Source: Planococcus citri (taxonomy: Eukaryota; Arthropoda; Insecta; Hemiptera; Pseudococcidae). Taken from it: a DNA stretch of 64,000 nucleotides. The DNA is taken from the NCBI RefSeq assembly GCF_950023065.1, contig NC_088680.1:60239350-60303349 (forward strand), in the 5' to 3' direction. Position 1 is the first letter of the stretch; every line of letters begins with the position of its first letter. The notes under the pieces were generated by a model. That model made no database searches. It was given only the letters and a program-made list of their open reading frames with translations, and was not told the DNA's origin. The position numbers and the translations under genes are program-made. Below, one piece after another: positions 25,803 to 39,349 of the stretch.

Positions 25803-27643
25803 CATTTGCAAATACCTACTCGTAGACTGACAAAAATTTTATCAGTGGAGCATTATTTAAAAAATGATAAGAAGCCATAAATTAAAAATTTTGAAATTAC
25901 ACTAGCAAATCAAATTCATAAGTATTTTTTAAAAGGATCAAAGCTGGTTTCAAAACTGAACTTTGAAGTTCCAAAATGAGTTCTTAAAAATTTGAAAGGA
26001 AAAAACTTCATAATATTGTTCAATGTGAAAATCAGAAATTATTGCCAAAACTGCCCAAAAGTTTTTTTTGTCATTTTTATAAATATCTTTAGGTTTTTCT
26101 ATTCCATCCCTATCGTGCTCCTATGAGCCCTAATGCCTTCATTTTGTGTCTTCTAAGAAGAATTTGGAGGTGGGAAGAAGTCAGATTGAAAAAATAAAGA
26201 TCTATGATCATTTTTACGCAATAAACCCAAAGAGAAAAAGCACTCAGTAGGAGGGGTAAAAAAAGGACCAGATCGAAGAATTATAGGGTCATATATTCGC
26301 ATTTTGTGTCTTCAAAAACATGTTATTTGATATATTGCATGACTTTGTTGATATTTTTGAGTTTTCACCTCAATATAGGGGATCTGAGGTGGGTAGAAGG
26401 GGAGAAGAGGCCGTATCAAAAAAATAAGGTCGTATTTGCGTTTATCATCTTTAAAAACATACCTACTAAATACTAAATACATGTACGTACTTATCACATG
26501 ACTTCGGACATTTTTTTCTAATTTGTCCCCAAATTTGGGAGAATTTTGGGGAGGGAAGAAAGAATGTCCCTTTTCATTGAGAATCTACATTTTGAAAAAA
26601 GTACTTATCTATACTTCAAATAAGCACCAAAAGTTATTTCTGTAGCAGTTTATATTCTATTTTAAGTAGTGGCTTATTGTACTTTTAATATGTAGTACCA
26701 TTTTGAAATTTGAGCTTTGAATTGAAAAGTTCAACTTTCCGCTTTTGAAAACTTCAACGAATTTTTCTGGATCAAATTTTAAAACACTTTTGAATAATGA
26801 AATCAGTTTTGAGATAAGTGTCATGGTGGAAGAGTTATATCCTTCTGAAATTAAGTAGGTAGGTACTAGAAATTTTGAAAATGAACAAGCCTTCCCTTCC
26901 AAGAAGAGGCTGGGATCAAATTTAAATTGAGCCAAATCGAAAAATATGAGTTTGAAAATTGTCTTTTTTTCAGCCAAGTTGATATGGAATGATCCAGCTC
27001 TCTAAAGATTCAAAAATGTTAACCCTTCAGCTTCTCTCTCCTCATTCCACTAAAGTGCTTATTCTAAAAAATGCTCTGTTTAAGCACTTTTAGGATTTTT
27101 TTTTTGATAAATAATGGCACCCTAAAATGATAATTTTATGATTGAAATGGGAAACTTGCAATTTTTTTTTATTTGATCAAAATTGAGTAAGTACATAATT
27201 TGGAACCCTCTGGACCGTAGAAATTTGATTTTGAAATCAGTTTTTGGGGAAAAAATTTGTTAGTTTTATGGTAGACTCACCTACTAATTTTCTGAAGTTG
27301 AGCTTTTTCATTGTAAGTTCAACATTGAGATTTTTCAAATTTCAATTTGTTCAAGATAAACCTCCCAAAAAATGTTCTCCAAGTTCATTAAAGTGTGGCT
27401 TCGTGGGTGGTCAGCCTTTACATTTAAGTATGTAGAACAGTTATTTTTGATTAACATTTTCTCCTGTTCAAATAATAGTTCAGGGGGCATGATTGTATCT
27501 GATAAAATTTATCCAGATCATTCTGATAAGATTCAATATCAGGTCTTTCCTACTGGAACTGACCCGGTCTGAACAGATTGTGGTCTGGTGGTATGTAATG
27601 ATTTAGATCTAATGAGATATAATCAATTTCCCCTGTAGATCCC
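25803..27643. other. Gene-free stretch
   Basis: No gene seen. About 26090-26560 holds a degenerate tandem of two to three units around CATTTTGTGTCTTC plus GAGGTGGG.AGAAG. GC-richer sequence at 27480-27600 on the minus strand could hold a short terminal exon for A', but I found no convincing one. Confidence 0.4.
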
Positions 27644-27876
27644 ATCTTCCTTGCCAATATGATTAAGGTTTTCTTTCAATTCAATTAATCCTCCCACCTT
27701 GTTGATTCTACCACCTGATAGGGGTATTTACATTTTAATGAATATCTGACACCTTTGAATCCAATCTTCCTTGCCAATTGATTAAGGTTTTCTTTCAATT
27801 CAATTAATCCTCTCACCTTTTTGATTCTACCTCATCCTGATATATTTACATTTAATGAATACCTCACACCTTTGAA
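27644..27876. repeat. Tandem duplication, about 120 bp, two copies
   Basis: Copy 1 is 27644-27763 and copy 2 is 27764-27876. Both begin ATCTTCCTTGCCAAT and end with ACACCTTTGAA; there are a few differences and a small deletion in copy 2. It lies directly downstream of the A' splice donor. Confidence 0.85.
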
Positions 27877-27894
27877 AAAAGCTTCTATGAAATT

Positions 27895-27901
27895 GCTTAC
27901 C
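27895..27901 (-). other. Splice donor ending the A' exon
   Basis: On the minus strand the coding sequence reads CCGGCAATTG|GTAAGC, a near-consensus donor in phase 1 (last exon base 27901, GT at 27900-27899). If unspliced, the frame runs on for 24 more codons (ending KYIRMR) through the start of the tandem duplication, with no resemblance to the rest of the protein. Confidence 0.65.
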
Positions 27902-30232
27902 AATTGCCGGACATTTTCCTTTTCCACCAGAACCACAATTTTGGTTTCCTTGTCCATTTCCATTTCCATTTCCATTGGCATTAGCATTGGCATCCGCATG
28001 GGCATTAGCATCAGCGTGAGCATTCACATTAGCATTGTCAGGACCATTATTGGTTTTTACATTGGCATCAGAATCAGAATGTGTATTCACATTAACATTA
28101 GTGTTGTCAGGACTGTTATTAGTTTTTACATTAGCATCAGCATCAGAGTGAGCATCTGCCTTTACATTGTTACCACCATTATTGCCTGAGTTCACATCAA
28201 CTTTACTATCAGAATCTGAACTCACATTGACGTTTGTATTTTTGCCAGGTGTATCATTAGTTTGAACATGGGCATCACTGTTAGAATCTGATTGCGCTGA
28301 GACATTAGTAGGTTTCGAATTATCAGGTGCCACATTCACATTGGTATTGGAATTGGAATTTGTATCAACTGTTGTTTTGCTGTTGCCACCATTTTGGTCA
28401 ACGTGTGCATTGGCATCAGAATCAGAATGCGCGTTTACTTGGGTAGCATCAGGTGTTGGGCCATTGTTGGTCACATTGGCATCTGAATCGGAGTGTGTGT
28501 TTACTTGAGTGGTATCATGTGATGGTCCATTGTTATTGGTCACATTGGCATCTGAATCAGAATGTGTATTTACTTGGGTGGTGGGTGCTGGGCCATGGGT
28601 TTGTGGAGGTACCAAGTATGAATCTGGACATGGGCTTGGATTCGGACTTGGATTAGTTTGCACATTTGCTTCAGAATTGGAATCAGTGTCAACTGATACT
28701 GATGGGGGAGGTTGTGGTTGTTGAGGAGTTGGAGGTGGTTGTACAGTGCTGACTTTGGCGTCAGAATCCGAATCAGTATGAACATTAACTGATGGAGGAG
28801 GTTGTGGTTGTTGCGGAGTTGGAGGTGGTTGTACAGTGCTGACATTAGCGTCGGAATCCGAATCTGTATGAACATTAACTGCAGGTGGAAGTCGCTGAGG
28901 TTCTGGGGGAGGTGGTTGTACAACTGTTTGAGGCGGAGGAAGTACTGGAGTAGGTGGTTGTTGGGGATTAGGATTATTATTATTGAATTGTAGACCTGTA
29001 GTTGCCATTCCTCCATTGCCACCTCCTACAGCAGTACTTTGAACATTTAATCCAGTATTAGGGTTAGAACCATCACAAGTGTCACCATTATTGTAGTTCA
29101 ATGATGTTGAAGTCATTGCTCCACCACCATTTCCATTTCCACCTCCAACTGCAGTGCTTTTAACATCAAGTCCGTTGTTACCATGAAGATTGCCATTACC
29201 AGAGTTGAACTGTACACCAGTGGTGGCCATTCCTCCACTGCCTGGGCCACTGCCAACTCCAGCAGCAGTACTTTGAACATTTAGTCCAGGATTAGAACCA
29301 TCACAAGTATCACCATCATTGTAGTTCAATGATGTTGAAGTCATTGCTCCACTACCTGGTCCACTACCAGCTCCAGTAGCAGTACTCTGAACATTGAGTC
29401 CACCATTAGGATTGTTACCTCCATTGAACTGCAGCCCAGTAGTGGCCATGCTACCGCTGTTTGTTCCATCACATCCATCACCACCAGCTCCTACTGCTTG
29501 ACTTTGAACGTTTAATCCTGTAGGGTAGTTATTGTTACCGTTACCACTATTGAATTGTAACCCAGTAGTGGCCATGCTACCGCCATGCGTTCCATCTCCG
29601 CTACCACCAGCTCCTACTGCTTGACTTTGAACGTTTAATCCTGTAGGATAGTTATTGTTACCGTTACCACTATTGAATTGTAGCCCAGTAGTGGCCATGC
29701 TACCGCTGTGCGTTCCATCTCCACCACCACCAGCTCCTACTGCTTGACTTTGAACGTTTAATCCTGTAGGATAGTTATTGTTTCCATTGCCACTATTGAA
29801 TTGTAGCCCAGTCGTGGCCATGCTACCGCTGTTTGTTCCATCTCCACCACCACCACCAGCTCCTACTGCTTGAGTTTTAACATTGAGTCCTCCGTAATTA
29901 GGATTAACACCGTTGTTAAATTCAAGTCCAGTGGTTGCAAAGCCACCACCATTATTTCCACCAGCTCCAAAGGCATTTGTTTGAACATTGAATCCGTTCC
30001 CTGGACTAAAACCATTGTTACCACTACCATAATTTAGAGAAGTTGTGGCTGCTCCAACTCCTTGCCCATCTGGAGTAGCGCCTCCATATCCTTGACTCTG
30101 AACAGATAAACTTTCGGGATTTCTTCTATAAAGTGTTTGTTGAGAAGATGATAAGCCATCTGCGATAGCTTTCCCATGAGCAATTCCTACAAGTCCTAGA
30201 ACTAAGATAAACTTTATACCTGTAACGTCCAT
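27901..30232 (-). CDS. Gene A': large secreted low-complexity repeat protein
   Basis: One long exon of 777 codons plus one base from the ATG at 30232; an unspliced reading would stop at 27827 (801 codons). Signal peptide: MDVTGIKFILVLGLVGIAHG, followed by KAIADGLSSSQQTLYRRNP, as in gene A. Ten Gly/Asn-rich modules follow (MATTGLQFNSGN, GLNVQSQAVGAGG; MTSTSLNYN.GDTCDGSNP), to about residue 410. Next are three Pro-rich units of PPPTPQQPQPPPS joined to VNVHTDSDSDA, then about ten HSDSDANV..NN repeats, then HADANAHADANANANGNGN and a Cys-containing end (NQNCGSGGKGKCPAI). The exon closes with a phase-1 donor, so more coding sequence should follow; the GH18-like exons 3.5 kb downstream fit in phase. 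It shares its N-terminal half with gene A but has a different C-terminal repeat type. The Asp/Ser repeats could bind cations; function unknown. Confidence 0.85.
29000..30130 (-). repeat. Gly/Asn-rich coding repeat of gene A'
   Basis: Ten in-frame modules. Three adjacent ones (about 29500-29880) are almost identical, including GNGNNNYPTGLNVQSQAVGA, which indicates recent tandem duplication. The remaining modules alternate between the TTGLQF and TSTSLNY types, as in gene A. Confidence 0.85.
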
Positions 30233-33200
30233 GTTTCCAGTCCAAGTAACGATTGAGTATTGAAATGTAGTGAAAAAATTATCACTTTATTCGACGTTTC
30301 AATTTACCTTTACGCGATCATTTGGTGTGGCAGAATTTACCTACTTTGTAATTTATCTACTTTTTGCCGACACCTACCAATGTACCATTAAAATTACCTA
30401 CCTGTTTTTTGAGCATTAGTGATTTCCTCAGCTGAGTAAATACTTTTATGGCTGCAATGCCCTTGTGTGAGCGATGAATGTTACACCTCCTGCGAATATT
30501 TTCCAATTCCAAATGCTGGCAATGACGGTGAAAAATTTGACCTTGATTTTAAATGTTCGTCTGCATGTTGGCTCGAATTTGATCAGATGTTGAAAATCGC
30601 CATGAAAAAAAAAAAGGGAATTGAGAGATTTTAATGTGTTGACTGTGAATTTTTCATTGTGGGGTTTCAGAAATTTTTCGATGTCAAATTTTTGAGGAAA
30701 AGGGGATTTAAAATCTGCCAAAAAGCAAAAGGAAATGTATCTTGTTGAACTGTGGGACTAGTAGGGGCCGTTGATTTACATCAATTTAGTAGGTAGCCCA
30801 GATGAAAACTGCAGAAAAATGATGCTTGAAAATCGTGATGAAAATTGGAGTATTTCGATCAAGTCAATAATTCTCCTTACCTTCATCCCCTCTAACAATT
30901 TAGTCATTTTAGTTTTAAAACTGTGACGTTTTTTAACACATCAGGAAAAAATGTATAATAAGCATTTGATACCTAAGCGTAATTTTGCTATTTTTTATCC
31001 ATTTTCATTTTTATCGTTCAATATTTTAAGAGGAGAAGGGGGGAAGAATGCGCTTGTATTGAATGCATTTTTTGTGCTTTTGCAAGTTCTATTTTTCACT
31101 CAATACGCTCACTTTCGATGAAAACCTCTGTTCTCTACCTTTTGTTTACACATTATGTGAGAACTGAGAATTAATGTTTTTATCGTCTTCGAATATTTCT
31201 GAAGAGAGAAAAAATGAAATTGGAAATTCGTCATAATGAACTTATCAAGAAACGATTACATTACAATTTTCTCAAAAAAAAATTTCTCGCTGCAAGTAGG
31301 TCGATAAAATGTGAAAGTGAAATTTAAAAAATAAATAAAAATAATTGTCCTGCGGTTTCCTTAATTTTTTTTAAAAGTAATAAAGTTTGGGACATTGGGC
31401 TTTTAAGGAGAGGGAGGCAGGCACATATCTGTTTGGAATTTCTGTAAGATAAAAAAAATCATTTTTCATTAATTCGTGAATTTCGTATCTTTGAGATTTG
31501 AGGCGAAGGGAAGGGGAAGTTGAGTAGGTGTTAATTTTTCGCAAGTTCTGTCGCAATTTTCAAAATTTTATTTTTCAAAAAAAAAGAAAAAAAACTAAAT
31601 TTTGAATGTTTGTGCTTTTATGGGGAAGAAGCAAAATCTTGATTTGAAGACCCATTTTTTTCTACATCTTTTTGCAATTTTCATTAAATATAATATATAT
31701 TTTTTTAAATCAAAATTTGGGAACTTTGAACTGAGGGAGAATGTTTTCACGATTTCAACATAGTAAAAATCTCAGAATTTGACCCAAGATAGCTCAATTT
31801 TGAAAGTTACTGAAAAAATCATTCGAAAAATTATCGATCACTTGCTAGTGTATTTCAAACGTAAATTCTTCAATTTTTATTTGAAAAACTATGCATAAAC
31901 GCCATTTTTAGGGGTGCCTAAAAGGGGGGGGCTCTAAAAAAAGGGTTAAAAATTACAAACATACTCGTACAGGGAGCTTAATTCAACTTTTTCATCTAAA
32001 TAATCAAATATATACCTCAAAACGTTACGATTGGCGCAAATCTCAGGTTTCTAGTTTTCCAGGGGTTCCCAAAATATCAAAATTACGAAAAATTGGAAAA
32101 TTGGATTTTTGAGTACCAGCGAAAATTTTTATTGGGCTCAAAGTTTGGTAGGATAGAGGTCTTTTAGATACTAATAAACTGTAAAAAGCTTTTTAACGGG
32201 GTTCAAATGGGTAAGATCAAAATGGTGGTTCCAAAATTTTCAAAAAATTGAAACCCCCCAATTTTTGCCGCCGAGGGTCGAAAGTAAGAAAATCACCTCA
32301 CATAACGTTTATCTGATTCAAAAAGATATTTTACGCTAAAAAAGTTTTTGAAAATAATACTCAGTGGTTCCTAAAATTATGTATTTTCTTATTCGCAACC
32401 TTGGGAACCCCTGGAGCTCAAAAAATTGTCATTTTGGATTAACTAACCACGAATTCGTATTTCGGAAATGTATTACAACATTTTTAGTTGAAAACTAGGT
32501 GGGGCCAAAAAATGGCCTTATCGCAACTCCTCCTTTTTTAGGAAAATGTTTTTGTTTGTTTTTTGTTGTTTTTTTTTACAAATAATTGGAACTTTTAGCT
32601 TGGTAATAAGGGTAGGTCACAAAAATATCAATTTTGAACCCAAAAACTTTTACTTGCATCTTTTTGGAATTTTTGTAAAATATAATTATATTATACTTAT
32701 TTTTTAAATCTGAATTTTGTACTTCTGGGCTTTGAGGTATTGGAAAGGAAATGTAAATTATTGATTTACAAGCAAACGTTTCCAGTAGATAAGTGTATTT
32801 TTTTTGTTGCAATTTTCGTATAATTTGAAAAAATCGACCAACTTTTCAAAAAAAAAAATTCAGAATCAACTTTGATTTTTTGTGAACGGTAGGGAGGGGG
32901 GGTACAGTAAAATTTTGAATATGGATCTGTGTGCTTGGAATTTTTCTACGTTTTTTTGCAGTTTTCATGAAATATTTCAAAAGTATTTTTCCAAAAGAAA
33001 TCAAATTTATGAAAAATTGGAATTTTGAGATTTTTGAGATCAAAGGAGGACTGGGATGGGTGTTGAATGTTTATTTAAGGTACTAAAATTTTTCTGCGTC
33101 ATTTTGAAACCATTTCTATATATTTTCTTGGTCCCATCAGATTGCCAAAAAATTGAAAATCATCTCAACCTATCCAAATATGATTCTTATTCTCACCTTT

Positions 33201-34300
33201 GTTGGCTTCATTCTCCTTTACTTTTGTCTCATGAGATACAACAAATTTTATTTTCAACTTTAGATTCATTTTTTCACGATCGAGAAAATTCCATGGGATC
33301 ACAAAAATTGTTAAAGATTAAGAATTATTCAAAAAAGTTGTAAAGTAAATTCAAATGAGGTAACACATTTGAGGCAATTGTAATTTAATTTCCTTTTCCC
33401 TACAGTTTTTCTGTTTTTTTTTTTGTTTTTTTTTTTAAATAAATAATTCATTGAAAAAAATTGCATTATTCAATGTAGTAATTTTTAAATAAAGTTCAAA
33501 TTACCCTTAAAGTTTGTGTCAATTGTGAAGATTTTTTTTGGCCTTTAAATTCAGTTCGTCTCTTTTTGTGCAACTCTGTGTACCTTCACCTACCTAAACT
33601 TGAAAAATTAAAATAAGTTAAAATAATAAAATAAAACTGGGCTGGAAGTTGATTAAAGAAAATTTTCCATTTCTTCGTTGTACTATTTGAAGAAAAAAAT
33701 AGGTAACAATAATGGAAAATGTCTGATAAATTAAATCAATTAACATGATCCGAACAGTTAATGAAATTGAATAATTCTTCCGAAAAAGTAAAATTTAAAT
33801 TCAAGGAATTTTTTGAAGTGCATCCAAAATGTATTTCCTCATTTCAAAAAATAAAATGAGATAAGTATTTATACAACTAGGTACATTGTAAATTTTATTT
33901 AACAAAAAAAAAAAAAAAAAAATGAGTGCATGGAAACATTTTGATGGTTAGATATTCTTGGAAGTAGGCTTCTGTTTCAATTATTAAATTTCAAGTGTAC
34001 CTAACTGAAGCCTTTCCCTCCTCCCCCCCCCCAAACAAAAGTAAAAATGATACAAAAATGTAACTATGCACGTATTTTATTCCTTTCAATTTCACTTCAT
34101 TATTAAATTAATCATTCGATGCTTTATTTCATTTTATCGATAGGCTATTTCACATTAGAGCATTTCACTTATGCAAATAAATTAGACTTTCAAAATTCAC
34201 ATAACGATTGAAATTTATCGTTAATTAAAATTAATTGGCTAATTTGTAATTGTATCCTAAATCGAACGAGCAATAATTAAAATTAAAAAATAATAATGAA
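30233..34300. other. Gene-free stretch upstream of A'
   Basis: No gene seen. It is AT-rich with several degenerate repeats: TTTTTGCAATTTTC..TAAATATAAT-like segments recur near 31670, 32660 and 32940. There are also poly-T and poly-A runs near 33415 and 33903. The A' promoter should lie in the first 100 bases; I could not fix a TATA box with confidence. Confidence 0.4.
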
Positions 34301-35178
34301 AGAGCGAACTTCGACGCTTGGATTAATGATTGCACTGGTTACTAGGCGGAAGGTTCGTGATACAGTTTGCGTCTTCTTCTCCACGAAAAATAACATCACT
34401 TTTATTTTAACCTCAGTTCGTTGACCCTATTCGTATCAAATCACTCGCCTAATAGCAAAATAAATTCATTCATAATTTCGTTACCCAATATCATTGCGTA
34501 TTAACTCAAAAAAATCCACTAAAACCCAGCCTAACCTAACCTAACACATTTGACTTGTCGTCGTTTCGTTACTATGACGTGGAGCTGCGCTACAATGTAA
34601 ACAAGCATACCTTTGTTCTTGCATGTATCTTGAACTTTTGAAGATGTTCAACCAAGTTTGAACAGATTGTACGGCAGTTGTGTACTCATAAGCAAGATTT
34701 GAGCTCAGTTATAACTTGTTCGCGATTTGTACGTGAAGTAAAATTTATCACTTTTAGGTACGTGTTTTATTTTGTTGTAATTCTCCAGATTGCATTCAGC
34801 TGCATGTGTTTTTATCTCGGATGTTTATAATTAATGATTTTTTTTCGTGCGTTTAATCCTGTGAGAATTATGTTATTAGTCGGATTAATTCGTTGAATTG
34901 ATTTTTTTTTAAAATTAATTTTTTACTAGTGTTTATTAGAAACCGAGTTGTTTTGTTTTATTGGTAAGTTTACAATACTATTATCCTGTCGGCGATGCGG
35001 AGCTCTGCCTTTCTCTAGCGTGAACTATTTTTCAACATGTTAGTGGTATTGATAAGAGAGAAAAAATACTCGTATTTGTTTCAATTAATATGGCTCATCG
35101 TATAATGTAATCTACACGATAAGGGATATTTTCGGCGATGACTTTTACATATTTTTTTTATTTTTTATTTTTTCACAG
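34301..35178 (+). promoter_or_regulatory. Probable 5' region of the PPP1R14-like gene
   Basis: Composition becomes GC-richer and repeat-free here. A TCAGT initiator-like site lies near 34715. A TTG|GTAAGTTT donor-like sequence near 34962 and the TTTTTCACAG acceptor ending at 35178 would frame an intron inside the 5' UTR, so a non-coding first exon is likely. Three CCTAA copies near 34540 are too few to mean anything. Confidence 0.35.
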
Positions 35179-35454
35179 AAAACATCGCCGCTTAAAATGG
35201 AATGCACAGTAGCCTCAAATTATAACAGCGAACCGTCCAAATCTGTCCCAACGAACGGATTACCCTCAGTGAAAAATGACAAAACGACCAAATCCGGATT
35301 AAGGGTGAATTTCACGGAAAAAGGCGAAGTAAAAGAACGTCGTGAAAAATTCCTAACCGCCAAATACGGATCTCATCAAATGAGTTTAATACGTAAACGT
35401 CTGGCTGTGGAAATGTGGCTGTACGAAGAATTACAAAAATTGTGCACTGATGCT
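35179..35454 (+). CDS. First coding exon of a PPP1R14 (CPI-17-like) PP1 inhibitor
   Basis: The exon follows a TTTTTCACAG acceptor. The ATG is at 35197, and 86 codons later the exon ends GATGCT|GTAAGT in phase 0. After a Ser/Lys-rich N-terminus the sequence has FLTAKYGSHQ followed by RKRLAVEMWLYEELQKL. This aligns with the R(V)TVKYD..EL.KRL..E.W....L..LY block of the CPI-17/PHI-1/KEPI family. In that family the Thr before VKY is phosphorylated by PKC or ROCK and turns the protein into a strong inhibitor of protein phosphatase 1 / myosin phosphatase; here that residue is the Thr in LTAKYG. The acidic helix region that should follow is not in this exon, and I could not find it in the 28.5 kb to the window end. 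The gene is therefore partial here, with a very long intron. Confidence 0.75.
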
Positions 35455-36700
35455 GTAAGTACCCAGCATATAGTACTTACCTACCTATCGAGTATACCAT
35501 ACACCTCTGTGCTCTTATGGCACGGTCCAGTGGCTAGTTAAAAGCATAATACACGACTGTCGTATTAAGTTATTTTAATTTTTTTTATCGCTACATTCAT
35601 TTGCATTTATAGCACTGTTATTTTATCAAATAATTAACCGGTTTGGGGCAAAAAATGTCACGGTTAATGACCGTTTGTTTGCCAAGATTTACGGTTACGT
35701 TGTGTGGGTGATGGTTATAAACATATAGGTACAGTTGTTGAATATTGGTAGGACATCGTTTAATGACTTCCGTTCAATAGCCAACATGTAATTCCAGTTT
35801 AAGTTACTCGTACATTTACGATGAGGAGTACGTTTTGCCTGCGTTAATCTCCTCATCTCGCGGTGTAGGTACTGGCGATTGCCTTGAGTATATTGTGTAC
35901 AAGTTCACAGATCACACAGATGCGAGTACGAGTGGTCGTTCGCGTCCTTGCTCGGTGATTCCCCTCAGCCGAAAATTTCTCTAAGGTTAATGACATCGTA
36001 CGTCGTGGGCGCAGCATCATCTCGGATTCCGCTCGAAATTACGTAATTTTTATTCGATAAGTTGCTATCATCGTCGACATCATTTCCCATACTGTACCAT
36101 ATACTACATCTACCTCTGCTTGTGTATAAGTTTCTCAATTATTGTAGCTTGGAGCTTAAAAGTTTCTGACCCTGTTTATCATACAGGTTGAGAGTTTGGT
36201 TTAAGGCGAAAATCCTCGTGAAATCATTTCGTATTTGAAATTTTCTTGTTTTATATCGTCAAGTTACCTAATTTGAATGAATTTTTCCATCAGACACGCA
36301 TGAGAATAACGTCGAAGTAATTTGTTTCGTAAATTCGCGTATAGGTAGGTACCTACTGGAGGAGGTACATTGTGGAAATGTAGACCAAAGAGTTCATAAT
36401 TAGGTATCTAGGTAAAGATACCTATCCGTGTGATAAAATTCCAAGCTCGTGAGCTGAGCTCCTCCTGTGAGAATTTAATTTACGTAATTTTAGACTATAT
36501 ATTTTCGTTGCATATCCGGTCATCTTTCGTTGTTACGAGGTGTTGAATTGTATGGTGAATTGTGATTACGAAATTTCTCTGTCTAGAATACAAGGGGGTT
36601 CAAATTATGCATTTTTTAAAGAGGTGGTGGGGGTGGGAGAGGAGGGAACACAAACAGAAAAAAATGGAGTGCATAGAAACTATATACCATTTTTATAAAA
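35455..36700. other. Intronic, GC-richer non-repeat stretch
   Basis: This is the start of the intron of the PPP1R14-like gene. It is less repetitive than most of the window but I recognise no exon. GTAGGTACCTAC motifs occur near 36345. Confidence 0.4.
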
Positions 36701-36711
36701 CTCGTCTACTA

Positions 36712-37592
36712 AATATAAAATCTCAAAAACCAAAATCTCAAAATCAGAAATCCAAAAATCTGAAATCTCAATAATCCAAAATGTCAAAATCCAAAAGTTC
36801 AAAATCTGAAATCTCATAATCCGAAATCTCAAATGGGAAAATCTGAAATCTCAAAATTCAAAAGCTCAAAATCTGAAATCATGAAATCTGAAAACTCATA
36901 ATCCGAAATCTCAAAATCAAAAAGTTCAAAAGCTGAAATCTCATAATCCAAAATGTCAAAATCCAAAAGTTCAAAATCTTAAATCTCAAAATTTGAAATG
37001 TGAAATCTCAAAATTTGAAATGTGAAATCTCAAAATTTGAAATGTGAAATCTCAAAATATGAAATCTTATAATCCAAAAGCTCAAAATCTCAAAATCAAA
37101 AATCCAAAAATCTGAAATCTCATAATCCAAAATGTCAAAATCCAAAAGTTCAAAATCTTAAATCTCAAAATTTGAAATGTGAAATCTCAAAATATGAAAT
37201 CTTATAATCCAAAAGCTCAAAATCTCAAAATCAAAAATCCAAAAATCTGAAATCTCATAATCCAAAATGTCAAAATCCAAAAGTTCAAAATCTGGAATCT
37301 AAAAATATCAAATATCAAAATTTGAATTTTCATAATCCAAAATGTCAAAATCCAAAAATCCAAATCTCAAATACATAGGAAAATCTGAAATCTCAAAATT
37401 CAAAAGCTCAAAATCTGAAATTATAAAATCTGAAATCTCATAATCCGAAATCTCAAATTCAAAAAGTTCAAAATCTGAAATCTCATAATTCAAAATGTCA
37501 AAATCCAAAAGTTCAAAATCTTAAATTTCAAAATTTGAAATGTGAAATCTCAAAATATGAAATCTCATAATCCAAAAGCTCAAAATCTCAAA
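36712..37592. repeat. AT-rich tandem array, about 13-14 bp units with higher-order repeat
   Basis: About 880 bp made of variants of AAATCTGAAATCTCA, AAATCCAAAAG and AAAATGTCA. A higher-order unit of about 135 bp is repeated: the block starting CTCAAAATCTCAAAATCA at about 37081 recurs at about 37216. The long Asp/Ile/Ser frames on the opposite strand are products of this repeat, not genes. Confidence 0.9.
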
Positions 37593-39340
37593 GTGCAATC
37601 AAACTAGGAAAATATATACCTAGGTACTGCCATTTTCTGACTTTAGTTTTATTTTCCAACAATGAGCCATCAATTTTAATGGAAATTGACTAATGAAGGC
37701 CTGAGTGAACTGAAAATGTACCTACTTACAGCTTTTGACAAAGTACGAATAGTTTCCAAAAATGGAGAAAATTCTGAAAAAAGTTTGGCATTCGACATAA
37801 AAATCTCCCTTTTTTTGAAAATAATTAATTTTTTGTCGATTTAAAAAAGTCTGGGCTTATTTGTGTATCTTGATTGAAAATTGCATAGTTAGATGAAAAA
37901 AATTGTATCAATGGGTGGGGGGGTGAGAGAGGAAACACTTGAAAACATTTTCACATTCACCTATAGGACACTGGAGAGATTCTTGAAAAATTCCTGTGGT
38001 TTATAGATTTGGAAAATTTGAGATTCTCAATATTCTGTACGATAGAAAAATACCAAAAAATTGACCCAAAAAAATGAATAAAAAATTCAAGGCTGAAAAT
38101 AAATTGAAAAAAAATAAAGAGTCGTGAATTGAAAATACCTACTCATTTTAGGATTTTTTGTTGAAATTGTAGATATTAAATTGAAAGCTAATATACTGGA
38201 TGATCCATCTTATTGTTTTAAAAGTTCAAATTTTGTGGCTTTCACCGACGATCAGAAAATTTATTTTTGAAATTAAAAGTTCGTTAAATTGGGCAAATTT
38301 TTGTAGCTAAAAATTTTGGGACACCTACCAACCTCCTCCTAACGTGTCAAATTGTGCAGCTTAAAAATTCAACGTGTAAACCAAATGTTTGAAAATGAAG
38401 GAAATTTTAATCCTTCCAAATTTTGAGGCAAATCAACCTCCCTTCCCTCTCTTTCAAAATCACAGAAGATCCCTTTCACTTCGATTATTTTCGAATCTCT
38501 TATTAATTTAAATATTTCTCAATCAAAATTTGAAATTATATACGCAAATTTTCACTACTTTGAAAAATAATTAGGACATGAAGCATTGATCTCACTTTTA
38601 ACTCTTTTCTAATGAGCCCTCACGTGGTTAAAATTACTCCTCGAGTGCTTGAATCAATTTTCAGGGTCAGAGAGATCAATGAAACTAGAATTTATGATTT
38701 TTTCCTTCAATTTTTGCCTCAATTTTTAAGAATATCAAATCCTCCTCTCCCCCTCCTCCTTCCATAATTTCTTCAGGGAACATTTTTTAATAAAAAATAA
38801 ACGGAACTACCTACTTACGTAGAATTCATGGTTTCTCCCCTTCTGTTCGGATCTCAATTTTGAGTAGTTTCAGCGCTTCCCCCTTTCCCCTCCCCATCTG
38901 TTCGAGATCTCTCTGGGTCACATTATTAAAAAGTCAACTGGACCAGAATTTTTATTTTTCTTCTTGTTTTTCCCTTAATTTTGATGAGTCTCAGATCCTC
39001 CCACCCTCCTTCGTCCCCCTCCCCCGCCACCCTCAGTAATCCACTTTATACTATACATTTTTGTTTCTATTTGTTTTTTCTTAGAATCTTTAAATTTTTT
39101 AAGAATTGATTTTCCCCAAAGAAGATTTCGATATTTTTCAGCCTTTTTAACTGAAACAATCTATTCAGCTGTACAAAAATCTCAAAAACAATTTTTTCTA
39201 CAAAAATAATAATCGTCCTCTATTATTCATGCCTTAGAATTTTGTCCCTCTTTATTTTTTTCGGGACTCTAGCCTTTTTTCAACAGTTGTTTTCTTTTTG
39301 TGAAAAATTCGGAATTCTTCTCAATTTATTGATCAAGTAC
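37593..39340. other. Gene-free stretch
   Basis: No gene seen. Pyrimidine-rich tracts (CCTCCTCTCCCCCTCC type) recur near 38430, 38740, 38880 and 39000 in a loosely repeated arrangement. Confidence 0.4.
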
Positions 39341-39349
39341 CAAAAAATT